NCBI GenBank assembly: GCA_900104565.1
Contig: LT629951.1
Location: 640,311 to 704,310 of the forward strand
Source of the DNA: Ruminococcaceae bacterium Marseille-P2935
GTDB taxonomy: Bacteria > Bacillota > Clostridia > Oscillospirales > Ruminococcaceae
Length of the DNA stretch: 64,000 nucleotides
Direction of reading: 5' to 3'
Numbering within the stretch: position 1 is the stretch's first letter; each line of letters opens with the position of its first letter. Shown here in pieces: positions 45,670-54,522 of this stretch. Below the pieces are notes generated by a model. The model saw only the letters and a program-made list of their open reading frames with translations. It ran no database searches and was not told where the DNA came from. Made by a program: the position numbers and the translations under genes.

Positions 45670-48411
45670 ATGATTGAAAAAGTAAAAGGTCTTTCAATCT
45701 GTGGTCGTTGCTTTTCAAAGAAAACAAATTTGACTTTTTTCCCTAATGATAACGACCGTATTGCTATTGTTTACGGTAAAAATGGCAGCGGTAAAAGTAC
45801 AATTTCAGATGGCTTTTCTCAAATTGCTTCCGGTGAGGATACAGAAGAATTATCTGCTTCACTGATTGATCGAGCTGATAACGAGATTGATTTGGTACCT
45901 GAAAGCAAAATATTTGTATTCAATGAAAAATATATTGACGAAAATGTAAAGATCGATGCAGATGGGTTGGGGACTATTATCCTTTTAGGAGGCCAAGTTG
46001 ATTTACAGGCAGATATAGATCGCTATACGGCGTTGTTGGCGACAGCTCAAGAAGAACATGATGTAGCTCAAACAGCATTGCAATCATTTGGAAATAAGAA
46101 TAACCCGCTTAGCCCTGATTACCATTTTACTCGTATCAAAAAAGTATTACAGGGCGACTGGGCAACTACAGATGCTGCAATCAAGGGAAACAAAATTAAC
46201 TCGAAGGTAACAGAAGAGGTTGTCAGAGAAATAGGAGGCCTTTCTGTTTCTGAGACTAAAGAACAATTACAACAAAAGTTTGATGAAACCAAGGCGCTAC
46301 TAGATAAGGTGGCCGATGTCACAACAAGCTATCCGGTGCCCATCGGTGGAATTGAGTTCACGGACGGCTTTGAGAGAGTAATTTGTGATCTATTAGCAGA
46401 GCTCGTCGAAAAGCCCGTGTTGACTGAGCGAGAATCGATGATTCTTTCAATGATTCAGAGTGGACGGCAATCTATTGTTGAGGCAGCAAAAAATGATTTT
46501 AGTGACGGAGCTACTACTGTATGTCCCTACTGTTTCCGGGAGATTGATGATGAATATCGTCGTAACCTAATTAATAGCATCAATAAAGTACTGAACAAGG
46601 ATGTTGATGAGCATAAGGCAGAATTACGGGCAATATCTTTTCCTGGATTTGGTCAAGACTATTCTCGTTTTACGGATTTGGATGCTGGGTTAGTAAAAGA
46701 AATCCAGGAACAGATTGAGAATTGTCAAAAATTGATAGAGCAATATTTAGCCGCTATCCAACTGAAGTTAAATAGTATTTACAATCCGGTAAATATTGCC
46801 CCCATAGGTTTGGAAAACAGTATCCAGCAACTAAATGTGCTTTTAAGTAAACTTGAGTCAAAACGGCAAGAATTTGTAGATGCCATTCAACGACGAAAAA
46901 CAATCTTGCGAGATTTGCTTCTGATTAACAAAAAAATTGCACACCTGCAGATAGGACAAGCGTATCGAGATTACCTGAAGCAACAGCGCGAAATGAGAGC
47001 CGCAGAGGCCAAACTGCAAACCAAGCAGAAAGAGGTGAACGAAACCTCAGAGCATTTAAAGGCTCTTGAGTTGCAAAAGTCAAATGTGGGGCTGGCTATT
47101 GAAAACATAAACAATGCGCTCGATTATGTGTTTTTTTCGCATGGTCGGCTTTCGATTGAGTTGAAAAATGACAAGTACTACTTGAAATCAAACGGCAATG
47201 ATGTTAAACCCAAAAGCGTTTCCCTAGGCGAGAGAAACATTATTGCTTTATGCTATTTCTTTACTCAGATATTGTCAAATCAGGATATTGGAAGACTATA
47301 TCAGGATGAAGAATTAGTGGTTATTGATGATCCTATTTCTAGCTTTGATTTTGAGAACAAAGTCGGTATAAGCTCCTTCCTGAGGTACCAGACACATAAA
47401 ATTATTAAAGGTAATGCCAAAAGTAAAATCCTATTTTTGACACATGATTTATCTACATTTTCTGATTTACAAAAAATAGCTGACGAAATGGAGAAATCTT
47501 TTAAAAAGCAGAAGCTAGGTGTGTCTGTAAAGGGTAGAGCATTCGAATTGCAAGGGCAGACTTTGTCAGATCCGATAAAGTCCATTAACGAATATCGTGA
47601 TTTGCTAAACATGATTTTTAGCTATGCAATGGGCAATACCGAGGGTTTGAGTTTGGTGATTGGTAATTCTATGCGACGCGCATTGGAAGCGTTCTCGACT
47701 TTCATTTATGGGACAGGAATTGCAGAAGTCTCTTTTGATCCAAAGGTTGTAAGAAGTTTGGGCAATCATTCCAGGTATTTTGAAAACCTTATGTACCGTC
47801 TTGTACTCCATGGAGAAAGCCATTTTGAAACACGCATTTATGCGTTGCAAGACGATCTCAGTTTTTACCATTTTATTTCGGAAGAAGAAAAACAGCGTAC
47901 CTGCAAAGAAGTTTTATGTTTTATGTACTGTTTGAATCCGGATCATATCGAATCACACATTCCGGACGCAATCCGTGAGATTCAGAAATGGATGGCAGAC
48001 ATTCGCACAAACGAAGAATTTGATATAATAGCTAATCCGGAAAAGCGGATTATCCATCTATATGATATTCCTCTGTCCGCTGGTTTAGGCGAGAACATAC
48101 TGGATAGTGACATACCCTATGTAGAATATGAAACGGATGTTGAGGATGGAGACTTTGCGCTTCGTGTATCTGGTGACAGTATGGAACCGGATATTCCCAA
48201 CGGAAGTACCGTCTTTGTCAAAAAGCAAAGTGAAATAGCTGATGGTATAAGTGGTGCATTTTTTCTTAACGGGGAAGTTTACTGTAAGAAACTGCTACAT
48301 AAAGATGGAAAGGTCTTTCTTTGCTCGGATAATGCTGAATACCACCCTATTGAAATTCATGATGGAGACACCCTAAAAGTGTATGGAAAGATTGTCAAAG
48401 TGCTTTGTTAG
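45670..48411 (+). CDS. RloC/PrrC-like ATPase-nuclease fused to LexA-like S24 peptidase domain
   Basis: 913 residues. The AAA_13 ABC-type ATPase has Walker A YGKNGSGKST (35-44), a long coiled coil interrupted by CPYC (Cys285, Cys288, zinc-hook-like), signature SLGERN (518-523) and Walker B VVIDDP (550-555). Next comes a helical domain with RRALE (669-673) and RLVLH (710-714), recalling the Arg/Glu/His residues of PrrC/RloC anticodon nucleases and HEPN RNases. The last 110 residues are an S24 (LexA/CI) domain with cleavage site Ala804-Gly805 in PLSAGLGE, Ser837 in GDSMEP and Lys873 in YCKKL. Follows hsdR by 26 bases and is visibly more AT-rich. PrrC also accompanies a type I RM system; the S24 fusion is new to me. 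Confidence 0.85.
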   Translation: MIEKVKGLSICGRCFSKKTNLTFFPNDNDRIAIVYGKNGSGKSTISDGFSQIASGEDTEELSASLIDRADNEIDLVPESKIFVFNEKYIDENVKIDADGLGTIILLGGQVDLQADIDRYTALLATAQEEHDVAQTALQSFGNKNNPLSPDYHFTRIKKVLQGDWATTDAAIKGNKINSKVTEEVVREIGGLSVSETKEQLQQKFDETKALLDKVADVTTSYPVPIGGIEFTDGFERVICDLLAELVEKPVLTERESMILSMIQSGRQSIVEAAKNDFSDGATTVCPYCFREIDDEYRRNLINSINKVLNKDVDEHKAELRAISFPGFGQDYSRFTDLDAGLVKEIQEQIENCQKLIEQYLAAIQLKLNSIYNPVNIAPIGLENSIQQLNVLLSKLESKRQEFVDAIQRRKTILRDLLLINKKIAHLQIGQAYRDYLKQQREMRAAEAKLQTKQKEVNETSEHLKALELQKSNVGLAIENINNALDYVFFSHGRLSIELKNDKYYLKSNGNDVKPKSVSLGERNIIALCYFFTQILSNQDIGRLYQDEELVVIDDPISSFDFENKVGISSFLRYQTHKIIKGNAKSKILFLTHDLSTFSDLQKIADEMEKSFKKQKLGVSVKGRAFELQGQTLSDPIKSINEYRDLLNMIFSYAMGNTEGLSLVIGNSMRRALEAFSTFIYGTGIAEVSFDPKVVRSLGNHSRYFENLMYRLVLHGESHFETRIYALQDDLSFYHFISEEEKQRTCKEVLCFMYCLNPDHIESHIPDAIREIQKWMADIRTNEEFDIIANPEKRIIHLYDIPLSAGLGENILDSDIPYVEYETDVEDGDFALRVSGDSMEPDIPNGSTVFVKKQSEIADGISGAFFLNGEVYCKKLLHKDGKVFLCSDNAEYHPIEIHDGDTLKVYGKIVKVLC

Positions 48412-48595
48412 TGCTATAATACTCCTAAGCCACCCAATCATGCATCTCAAGCAAAACCCGTGATAGGATGGCTTGGATAGATTTTTGATAGCAAAAGTCC
48501 GAATAGACCTTAGGATAAGGATAATCTGTATCAAATAAAACCACGACGAATCAAATCCTCTATACAAAAAAGTTTAGAAATGGATTTAACTCGGC
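48412..48595. other. Right end of element 2
   Basis: No gene. A hairpin AAGCCACCC...GGATGGCTT (about 48427-48475) probably terminates the RM operon. GATAG repeats at 48476 and 48487 are candidate arm sites. Confidence 0.55.
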
Positions 48596-48607
48596 GAGTG
48601 GGAATGA
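48596..48607 (+). repeat. att copy 3
   Basis: GAGTGGGAATGA, again Glu-Trp-Glu-stop, one base different from the guaA end. Right boundary of element 2. Confidence 0.75.
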
Positions 48608-48745
48608 TCTCAGAGATCCGAAAAAGCCTGGAATGACTGGGTTTTCTAAGGTTTGATGCCCTCTGTGGCAACGATTTGGCAACAAAACTGAATTATTCAT
48701 AAATAAAGAGCTAACTGATTTTTGTTGAAGTCAGTTAGCTCTTTT
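48608..48745. mobile_element. Relic of a third element's left end
   Basis: Aligns base by base, at roughly four in five positions, with the left end of element 1 (18423-18561): CCGAAAAAGCCTG, ATGACTGGGTTTT, the TGGCAAC pair at 48666 and 48677 (11 bases apart), ATTATTCATAAA and the AGAGCTAACTGA terminator (48705-48745). After the terminator the match stops and no repressor or integrase follows. Confidence 0.7.
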
Positions 48746-49055
48746 TAGTATGATAAATCACCTGTAACATGAGTGAAAACAGCGAAGCTTATCGCATTTG
48801 ACGAGTTTACGTACAAATACAAACATAGAAGTTGCGAATTTTGATGTTGAGGGTATTACGCTGATAGGGCAAGAAAAAACATAGGCTGACTTACGGATAA
48901 TATATTCAGAACCAGCCAATAGAAAAATCAACCTGCGAAGCAGATAGTAATGAGTGTATGGCCCATTTATAGGCAGTAAGGAATAATTTTTATACAATTG
49001 GCAGGCTGTACCTGCACGTGAGGCACGTAGGATGGGAACAAAAAGTACTTTGCTT
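48746..49055. other. Intergenic stretch after the element relic
   Basis: About 310 bases with no supported gene. Short open frames on both strands have no ribosome site and no recognisable protein. Probably decayed element or host spacer. Confidence 0.5.
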
Positions 49056-49101
49056 ACATATAAAAAAGCCACTGGCTTTTGCTAGTGGCTTTTTTATATG
49101 T
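49056..49101. terminator. Terminator downstream of the sodium symporter gene
   Basis: ACATATAAAAAAGCCACT and its complement with a ten-base loop; T runs on both strands. Ends the symporter gene on the minus strand. Confidence 0.85.
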
Positions 49102-49121
49102 ATTTTAACGGTCCAATATTT

Positions 49122-50684
49122 TTAGCAGCTGGCCTTAGCCTTGTCAAATTCCTGCTGGATTTCCTTGGAAGGTTCCTTGGTAAGCAGGGAGAATATCACG
49201 ATAGCCGCACAGGAAAGAATGAAAGCAGGGAATAGTTCGTAGATGGAAAATACCCCCCCCAGCGGTTTTAAAAGCAGTTTCCATACAAACACCATCACTC
49301 CGCCGGTAAGCATTCCGGCAATGGCCCCTGTACGGTTCATCCGTTTCCAGAAAAGCGAGAAAATAATAGCCGGTCCAAATGTGGCACCAAATCCTGCCCA
49401 TGCAAAGGAAACCACCTTGAATATTACGCTGTTTTCATCCCATGCAATAATAACGCCGATGATAGCGATTATTACAAGAATAATCCGCGATACAAGCATT
49501 ACCTGTTTATCTGAAGCAGATTTTTTGAAGACACCGGCATATAGGTTTTTGGAAAAGGCCGATGCGGCAATCAGTAGATAAGAATCGGACGAGCTGATGG
49601 TGGCGGCAAGAATTCCAGCCATCACAAGTCCGGCAATCAGCGGGGGGAAGAGTGTCTGGGACAAAACAATAAATACATTTTCTGCTTGACTGCTGGTATT
49701 CAGCGCTTCGTTTGCCGGGAACATTGCCCTGCCGAGCAGGCCTATAAATACAGCTGAAATGAGGGAAATTACACACCAACTCGTTGCTATCCGGCGGGAA
49801 CGTTTTAACTCACTGCCTTTGCGGATCGCCATAAAGCGCAGCAGTACTTGCGGCATTCCAAAATAACCAAGCCCCCAGGAAAGTGTGGAAATAATGGTGA
49901 GCAAGCCATAGTTTCCGGCCTCACCAAAAAGTGGGACTCCGTTGGCGGCCTGCTGAACTCCATCTGTTACGACGGGGGTTGCAATAGAATTTAATGAAAG
50001 GAACCCTGGAATTGCTTTTGCATTGTCCAGAACCGCACCGAATCCGCCGACGTTGGCAGTGCCGATAATCAATACTGACAAAAGCGCTATTATCATTACA
50101 ATGGATTGCATAAAGTCCGAAGCACTTTCGGCGAGGAACCCGCCTAAAAAGGTATATACAAGTACAAAAATTGCTCCTGCGATCATCATACTATGATAAG
50201 AAAATCCAAAAAGCGTTCCAAAAAGCTTGCCGCAGGTAACAAAGCAGCTTGCAGCGTATACAGTAAAGAAGATTAAAATAAACAGTGCCGAAATTGACAG
50301 GATGATCTTCTTTTTTTCATGAAAACGGTTGCTTAAAAAATCAGGAACAGTGATTGCATCACCCGAAACAATGGAATAGCTGCGCAGGCGCTTCGCAACA
50401 ATCAGCCAGTTGATATATGTTCCAACTGCCAGTCCTACAGCTGTCCAAAAAGCATCGGCAAGGCCGCACCAATATGCAACACCGGGCAGACCCATAAGAA
50501 GCCAACCGCTCATGTCTGAAGCTTCGGCGCTCATTGCAGTGACCCATGGCCCAAGTGACCTTCCTCCAAGGAAATAATCTTCGGTGCTTTTTCGAGAGCG
50601 TTTTGAAAAATAGACACCTATTCCTATGATAATCAGTATGTATCCTGCCATAGCAATCAGGATTTTCAGCGTTTCATCTGTCAT
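49122..50684 (-). CDS. putP: Sodium:solute (proline) symporter, PutP-like
   Basis: 520 residues, sodium/solute symporter (SSS) family, with about 13 hydrophobic segments. YFLGGRSLGPWVTAMSAEAS and the following DMSGWLLMGLPG are PutP signatures; SSSDSYLLIAASA carries the sodium-site serines of TM8. ATG after AGGAGGGAAAT. Imports proline (or a close substrate) with sodium. Single gene with its own terminator. The proline call rests on motif similarity; pantothenate (PanF) is less likely. Confidence 0.88.
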   Translation of the reverse strand: MTDETLKILIAMAGYILIIIGIGVYFSKRSRKSTEDYFLGGRSLGPWVTAMSAEASDMSGWLLMGLPGVAYWCGLADAFWTAVGLAVGTYINWLIVAKRLRSYSIVSGDAITVPDFLSNRFHEKKKIILSISALFILIFFTVYAASCFVTCGKLFGTLFGFSYHSMMIAGAIFVLVYTFLGGFLAESASDFMQSIVMIIALLSVLIIGTANVGGFGAVLDNAKAIPGFLSLNSIATPVVTDGVQQAANGVPLFGEAGNYGLLTIISTLSWGLGYFGMPQVLLRFMAIRKGSELKRSRRIATSWCVISLISAVFIGLLGRAMFPANEALNTSSQAENVFIVLSQTLFPPLIAGLVMAGILAATISSSDSYLLIAASAFSKNLYAGVFKKSASDKQVMLVSRIILVIIAIIGVIIAWDENSVIFKVVSFAWAGFGATFGPAIIFSLFWKRMNRTGAIAGMLTGGVMVFVWKLLLKPLGGVFSIYELFPAFILSCAAIVIFSLLTKEPSKEIQQEFDKAKASC

Positions 50685-51200
50685 GATTTCCCTCCTGAAA
50701 ATTTTTAGTTGACTACTGCATTATAATCAATTTCGACAGATTTGTAAATAAGGCGTTAAATAAAAGTATAATACAATATATTTCTGTGAATTTTTCTATT
50801 AGCATACAGCATAATTTTACCATTTTTTAAAATCTGGAAATTAGTAACAAACTAAAAATTCAGTAATTGATTTAATAAACATAATTGGTAGGATATTTGT
50901 TTGCAGAATATGGGTGCCTTTTTCCTTTCTGTAAAAACATCGTGCAGTAAATGTATTTCTATGATATAATGTCTGCTAACAGGCATATTTTATAAACAGT
51001 TTAATGTCCTATAGCATTCATCTTTGATTGCCGGTTTCATGCGCAATTGTACCATGTCGTTTCGCTGACACGGCACCATTTTCAACCAAGAAACAGCAAT
51101 GCAGTTTTATAAAAAGACAAGACTCTCTTTGTAAGCCTGCCAAGAGTAAAACATGAACCTTGAAGATGTCTTACTTATAATTTTAAAGGAAGTGTTTTTT
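50685..51200. other. Divergent intergenic region, symporter / GGDEF gene
   Basis: About 500 AT-rich bases. A TATAAT at 50965-50970 could be a plus-strand -10 box but lacks a good -35. No riboswitch (including no GEMM-type core) or small gene was recognised. Confidence 0.45.
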
Positions 51201-52046
51201 ATGAAAAGGGAGGAACTTGTATCACTAATACAGTATTTACAGATGGTTTTCGACCGGGTTCGATTGGTGGAAGTTTCCCGCACCACTCAGTATGTATTGA
51301 ATAAAGCAGGAGAATTAGTTCAGTTACCCTATAAATGCTACGCTGTTTGGAATAGACAGGAACGCTGTGAAAATTGTATTTCTGCCAAAGCATTTGCGCA
51401 AAAACGCCGCATTACCAAATATGAGTTTGTTAACAATGAAATTTATTACGTAGTTGCCAAATATATTGAAGTAGACGAAGCCCCCCTGGTTTTAGAGATT
51501 ATTTCCAACGTGACTGATGAGGTAATGCTGGGGGCATTTGGTAAGGAAAAAATTATTAAAATAATTCAATCATTTAATGACAAGCTTTATTTGGATCCTC
51601 TTACAGGCGCCTACAATCGCCAATACTATCTGGAACAATTGCATACATTAGCAGGTTCTGTATCCCTTGCAATGCTCGATGTAGATAATTTTAAATATAT
51701 TAATGATACATTTGGGCATAATGCAGGTGATGAGGTTTTAAAGGCGATTGTATCTTCAATTAAACAGAACATACGTAAAAGTGATTATATCATTCGATAT
51801 GGCGGAGATGAATTCCTGATTATTATGTCAGACATCCCAAAAGAAAAATTTAAGAAGAAATTAGAACAATTTAGAACAAATATTTATAATATATCGCTGC
51901 AAAATTTCCCAAATATTCGTTTGTCGGTAAGTATTGGCGGCTGTTTTGCTGATGGCCAGCTGAAAAATGCAGTAAAACAGGCGGATAAACAGCTTTATCA
52001 GGCAAAATTAAACAAAAACCAGGTGAGCTGTGACGGTAATTCGTAA
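51201..52046 (+). CDS. Diguanylate cyclase with N-terminal PAS-like sensor
   Basis: 281 residues, no membrane segment. Residues about 1-115 form a PAS-like region with a CENC pair (ERCENCISAKA) that could bind metal or sense redox. The GGDEF domain follows: DPLTGAYNRQY, MLDVDNFKYINDTFGHNAGD, active-site GGDEF at 201-205. There is no obvious RxxD inhibitory site before it. Makes cyclic di-GMP. The ATG at 51201 follows AAAGGA; the frame opens 48 bases earlier. Confidence 0.9.
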   Translation: MKREELVSLIQYLQMVFDRVRLVEVSRTTQYVLNKAGELVQLPYKCYAVWNRQERCENCISAKAFAQKRRITKYEFVNNEIYYVVAKYIEVDEAPLVLEIISNVTDEVMLGAFGKEKIIKIIQSFNDKLYLDPLTGAYNRQYYLEQLHTLAGSVSLAMLDVDNFKYINDTFGHNAGDEVLKAIVSSIKQNIRKSDYIIRYGGDEFLIIMSDIPKEKFKKKLEQFRTNIYNISLQNFPNIRLSVSIGGCFADGQLKNAVKQADKQLYQAKLNKNQVSCDGNS

Positions 52047-52070
52047 TTTTAATAAGCTGATATAAAAGCA

Positions 52071-52116
52071 TAGCAGGTATTTTATTGTATGTACAATCGA
52101 ATACCTGCTATTTTTT
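52071..52116 (+). terminator. Terminator of the GGDEF gene
   Basis: AGCAGGTATT and AATACCTGCT, with TTGTATGTACAA pairing in the loop, then TTTTTT. Confidence 0.85.
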
Positions 52117-52128
52117 ATAAAGTTATTA

Positions 52129-52175
52129 TTGACCAATCAGTCTGTTTTTGCTATATTATTATAGACCGATCAGTT
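52129..52175 (+). promoter_or_regulatory. tetR-antiporter promoter with twin operators
   Basis: TTGACC (52129-52134) and TATATT (52152-52157) are 17 bases apart. GACCAATCAGTC (52131-52142) overlaps the -35 and GACCGATCAGTT (52164-52175) lies just after the -10. This pattern fits auto-repression by the TetR protein. Confidence 0.75.
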
Positions 52176-52199
52176 TATAATAGGAATGAGGAGAATTCA

Positions 52200-52811
52200 T
52201 TGAAAAAATCTGAAAAAACGGAGCGGACGAAAGACAAAATTCTCTCTGCGGCAGTTCGGGAATTTGGTTTGAAGGGGTACGACGCCGGTTCCATCAATCA
52301 TATTTGCAACGAAAGCGGGATATCAAAGGGGTTAATTTATCATAATTATCAGTCTAAGGATGAGATTTATCTCTGCTGTGTGGAATATGTATTGCAACAT
52401 TTTACAGACTATATCAAGCAGAATATAAATTGGGAAGCAAATGAATATATGCAGTTAAGGTTCCGTTTTTTTTCTGAGAACCCTCTTTTTGCCCGTATTT
52501 TTTTTGAAGCGGTGCTGCAGCCCCCAAAACATTTGGCAGAGCAGATAAAAAAACGAAAACAGGAACTTAATCAGCTGAATTTAAATATTTACCGTTCTTC
52601 ATTAAAAGGAATTACCCTTCGGGCAGGTGTTACCGAGCAGGAGGCGGTTGAATATTACAGTATGATGCAGGAAATGTTCAATGGTTATTTTAGCAGCTTG
52701 TCTTATTCCGGAACTGATTTTATGGCTGTTATGGCTGACCATGAGTCCAAACTGGCTAAAATACTTGATTTTATGCTTTATGGAATTGCAAAAGAGGAGA
52801 ACACAAAATGA
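52200..52811 (+). CDS. TetR-family repressor
   Basis: 203 residues. N-terminal helix-turn-helix: TKDKILSAAVREFGLKGYDA followed by ICNESGISKGLIYHNYQSKD. The C-terminal ligand domain is variable. The start is TTG at 52200, with GAGGAG eight bases upstream; an in-frame ATG at 52089 would lie before the promoter. Overlaps the antiporter start by four bases (ATGA), so it probably controls its own operon. Confidence 0.9.
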   Translation: MKKSEKTERTKDKILSAAVREFGLKGYDAGSINHICNESGISKGLIYHNYQSKDEIYLCCVEYVLQHFTDYIKQNINWEANEYMQLRFRFFSENPLFARIFFEAVLQPPKHLAEQIKKRKQELNQLNLNIYRSSLKGITLRAGVTEQEAVEYYSMMQEMFNGYFSSLSYSGTDFMAVMADHESKLAKILDFMLYGIAKEENTK

Positions 52812-54040
52812 TTTTATTGCTTTTACGTTTGATTGCCGCAATTTTAATCGCATTTGTTGTGGGAAAGCTGGTATCTAAAATAAAGCTGCCGGCAATTTTA
52901 GGCTGGCTTTTGACAGGAATGATTTTAGGCCCCCATGCATTTAACCTGATTAACGAAACACTGCTGGAAACAGAGTGGTACAATGTGGCAGTGCATTTCC
53001 TGGAGTGTGCGGTTGGGCTTTTAATTGGAACCGAACTTGTTTGGGGTAAAATTAAAAAGACCGGAAAACAGATCATCTACATGACTTTAATACAATCCTT
53101 GGGGACGTTTTTGCTGGTCACGCTTGTATTTGGCGTTGTATTTTATTTTTCGGGGATTCCGCTGTACCTGGCCGTTATTTTTGGCGGCATTGCATTGGCT
53201 ACTGCCCCCGCTCCAGCTTTGTCCATTGTGCAGGAATTTCAAACCAGCGGCCCGGTGACCAAAACACTGATTCCCATGGCTGCACTGGATGACATGGTTG
53301 CGGTAGTGGTCTTCTTTTCCACCACTGCTATTATTTCTGCAAATCTTTCAGAGCAAAAACTGCCTGCGTATTGGATTGTTCTGGTGGTACTTCTGCCGTT
53401 AATAATTGGTGTATTAATTGGTATACCGGCCGGCTTTTTGTTAAAAAAAGTGCGTGGAAAGCTGGCTACGCTTTCTGCACTGGTTGGAACACTGCTGGCA
53501 GTGTCTATGGTGGGATTTTTGGTCAACACTTACATTATGCCCAAACCGGTCCTTAACTTTATGCTGATTGGCATGGCTTTTTCAGCCGCATTTTCCAATA
53601 TTGTTCCGGAAGAGCGGCTGGAAGAGATTATTGCCGATTTCAACCCTATTCTGGGTTTTGCAATGATTGTGGTTATTCTAAATCTCGGCGCTCCGTTGAA
53701 TTATCACCTAATTCTGGGTGCAGGAATTTGCACTGCTGTTTATATTCTGGCGAGAGCCTGCGGAAAATATTTTGGAGCCTATTTTGGCGCCAGCGTTACA
53801 AAAGCGCCAAAAACGGTTAAAAAATATTTGGGGCTGACCCTGCTGCCTCATTCTGGCGTTTCCTTAGTGTTTACTGGTATTGCTGTTTCGGTGTTGAGTA
53901 AGCCTGCGCCGGAATGTGCGCAAATTATTCAGGGAACCATAGCGGCAGCGGCAGTAATTAACGAGATTATTGCCGTAATTGCAGCAAAAAAAGGGTTTGA
54001 GTGGGCAGGCGAGATAGAGCAAACGAGAACTGAAAGTTGA
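52808..54040 (+). CDS. CPA-family cation/proton antiporter
   Basis: 410 residues, about 12 membrane segments. KIKLPAILGWLLTGMILGPH is the family start; ATAPAPALSIVQE and the Asp pair in ALDDMVAVVVFFS form the ion site. Exchanges Na+ or K+ for protons. Induced through the TetR regulator, so the real substrate or signal might be a toxic compound. No C-terminal TrkA-N domain. Confidence 0.87.
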   Translation: MILLLLRLIAAILIAFVVGKLVSKIKLPAILGWLLTGMILGPHAFNLINETLLETEWYNVAVHFLECAVGLLIGTELVWGKIKKTGKQIIYMTLIQSLGTFLLVTLVFGVVFYFSGIPLYLAVIFGGIALATAPAPALSIVQEFQTSGPVTKTLIPMAALDDMVAVVVFFSTTAIISANLSEQKLPAYWIVLVVLLPLIIGVLIGIPAGFLLKKVRGKLATLSALVGTLLAVSMVGFLVNTYIMPKPVLNFMLIGMAFSAAFSNIVPEERLEEIIADFNPILGFAMIVVILNLGAPLNYHLILGAGICTAVYILARACGKYFGAYFGASVTKAPKTVKKYLGLTLLPHSGVSLVFTGIAVSVLSKPAPECAQIIQGTIAAAAVINEIIAVIAAKKGFEWAGEIEQTRTES

Positions 54041-54522
54041 GTAATATAAGTTTTGAACCGCTTGGTTAACCAAGTGATAAAAGAATTTTAGAAACCTTTT
54101 AAGCAGTATTTACAACATAGCTTAATCGAACAGACATGCCTGTGTTGTACAAGGATGACCGGCATCACAAACATGAAAAAACGGGACAATTTTAACCCTA
54201 TACCGGCTGCTGGCCGAAATAAGTAACTTTTATGCATGATTCGGTTTAACACTTTAGACTGCGGTTTTAAAGTTTGATTATATTATGAGGAATGCCAAAA
54301 TGGTGCTGACCCAATTTCATTCTTTTGCTGTATATTGGTCAGGAATTACCTTATTTTTGTGGCTTCCTGACAAAATTGATGGCGGCCCCGGTAATTACCG
54401 GGGCCGCCGTTGCTGTTATAATATAACTGCAGGATCAAATGATCTGATAAAGTTTCAATCGGGTCGCAATACCTGTTGTATGAGATCTTTTCTGCCTGGG
54501 TGGTATATGGTCAGACCTGCTT
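54041..54522. other. Intergenic region with GC-rich palindrome
   Basis: No gene. 54381-54408 is a perfect 28-base palindrome (GGCGGCCCCGGTA and its mirror), suited to stop the convergent antiporter and MATE transcripts, although T runs are weak. Confidence 0.6.

Larger units (their letters stand above)
33764..48607. mobile_element. Integrative element 2, defence cargo, tandem to element 1
   Basis: About 14.8 kb between att copies 2 and 3. Backbone order matches element 1 gene for gene, with an extra small gene (37751-37984). Cargo differs: a second type I RM system unrelated in sequence to the first, two small genes, and the RloC-S24 fusion. Again no relaxase, secretion or phage structural genes. 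The left and right ends carry GATAG-type rather than TGGCAAC-type arm repeats. Confidence 0.85.

Noticed and set aside
18423..48607. Prophage
   Set aside because: Integrase and CI-like regulators are present, but there is no terminase, portal, capsid, tail or lysis gene in 30 kb.
48758..49072. 104-codon minus-strand frame after the element relic
   Set aside because: No ribosome site, no recognisable domain, and it runs into the symporter terminator.
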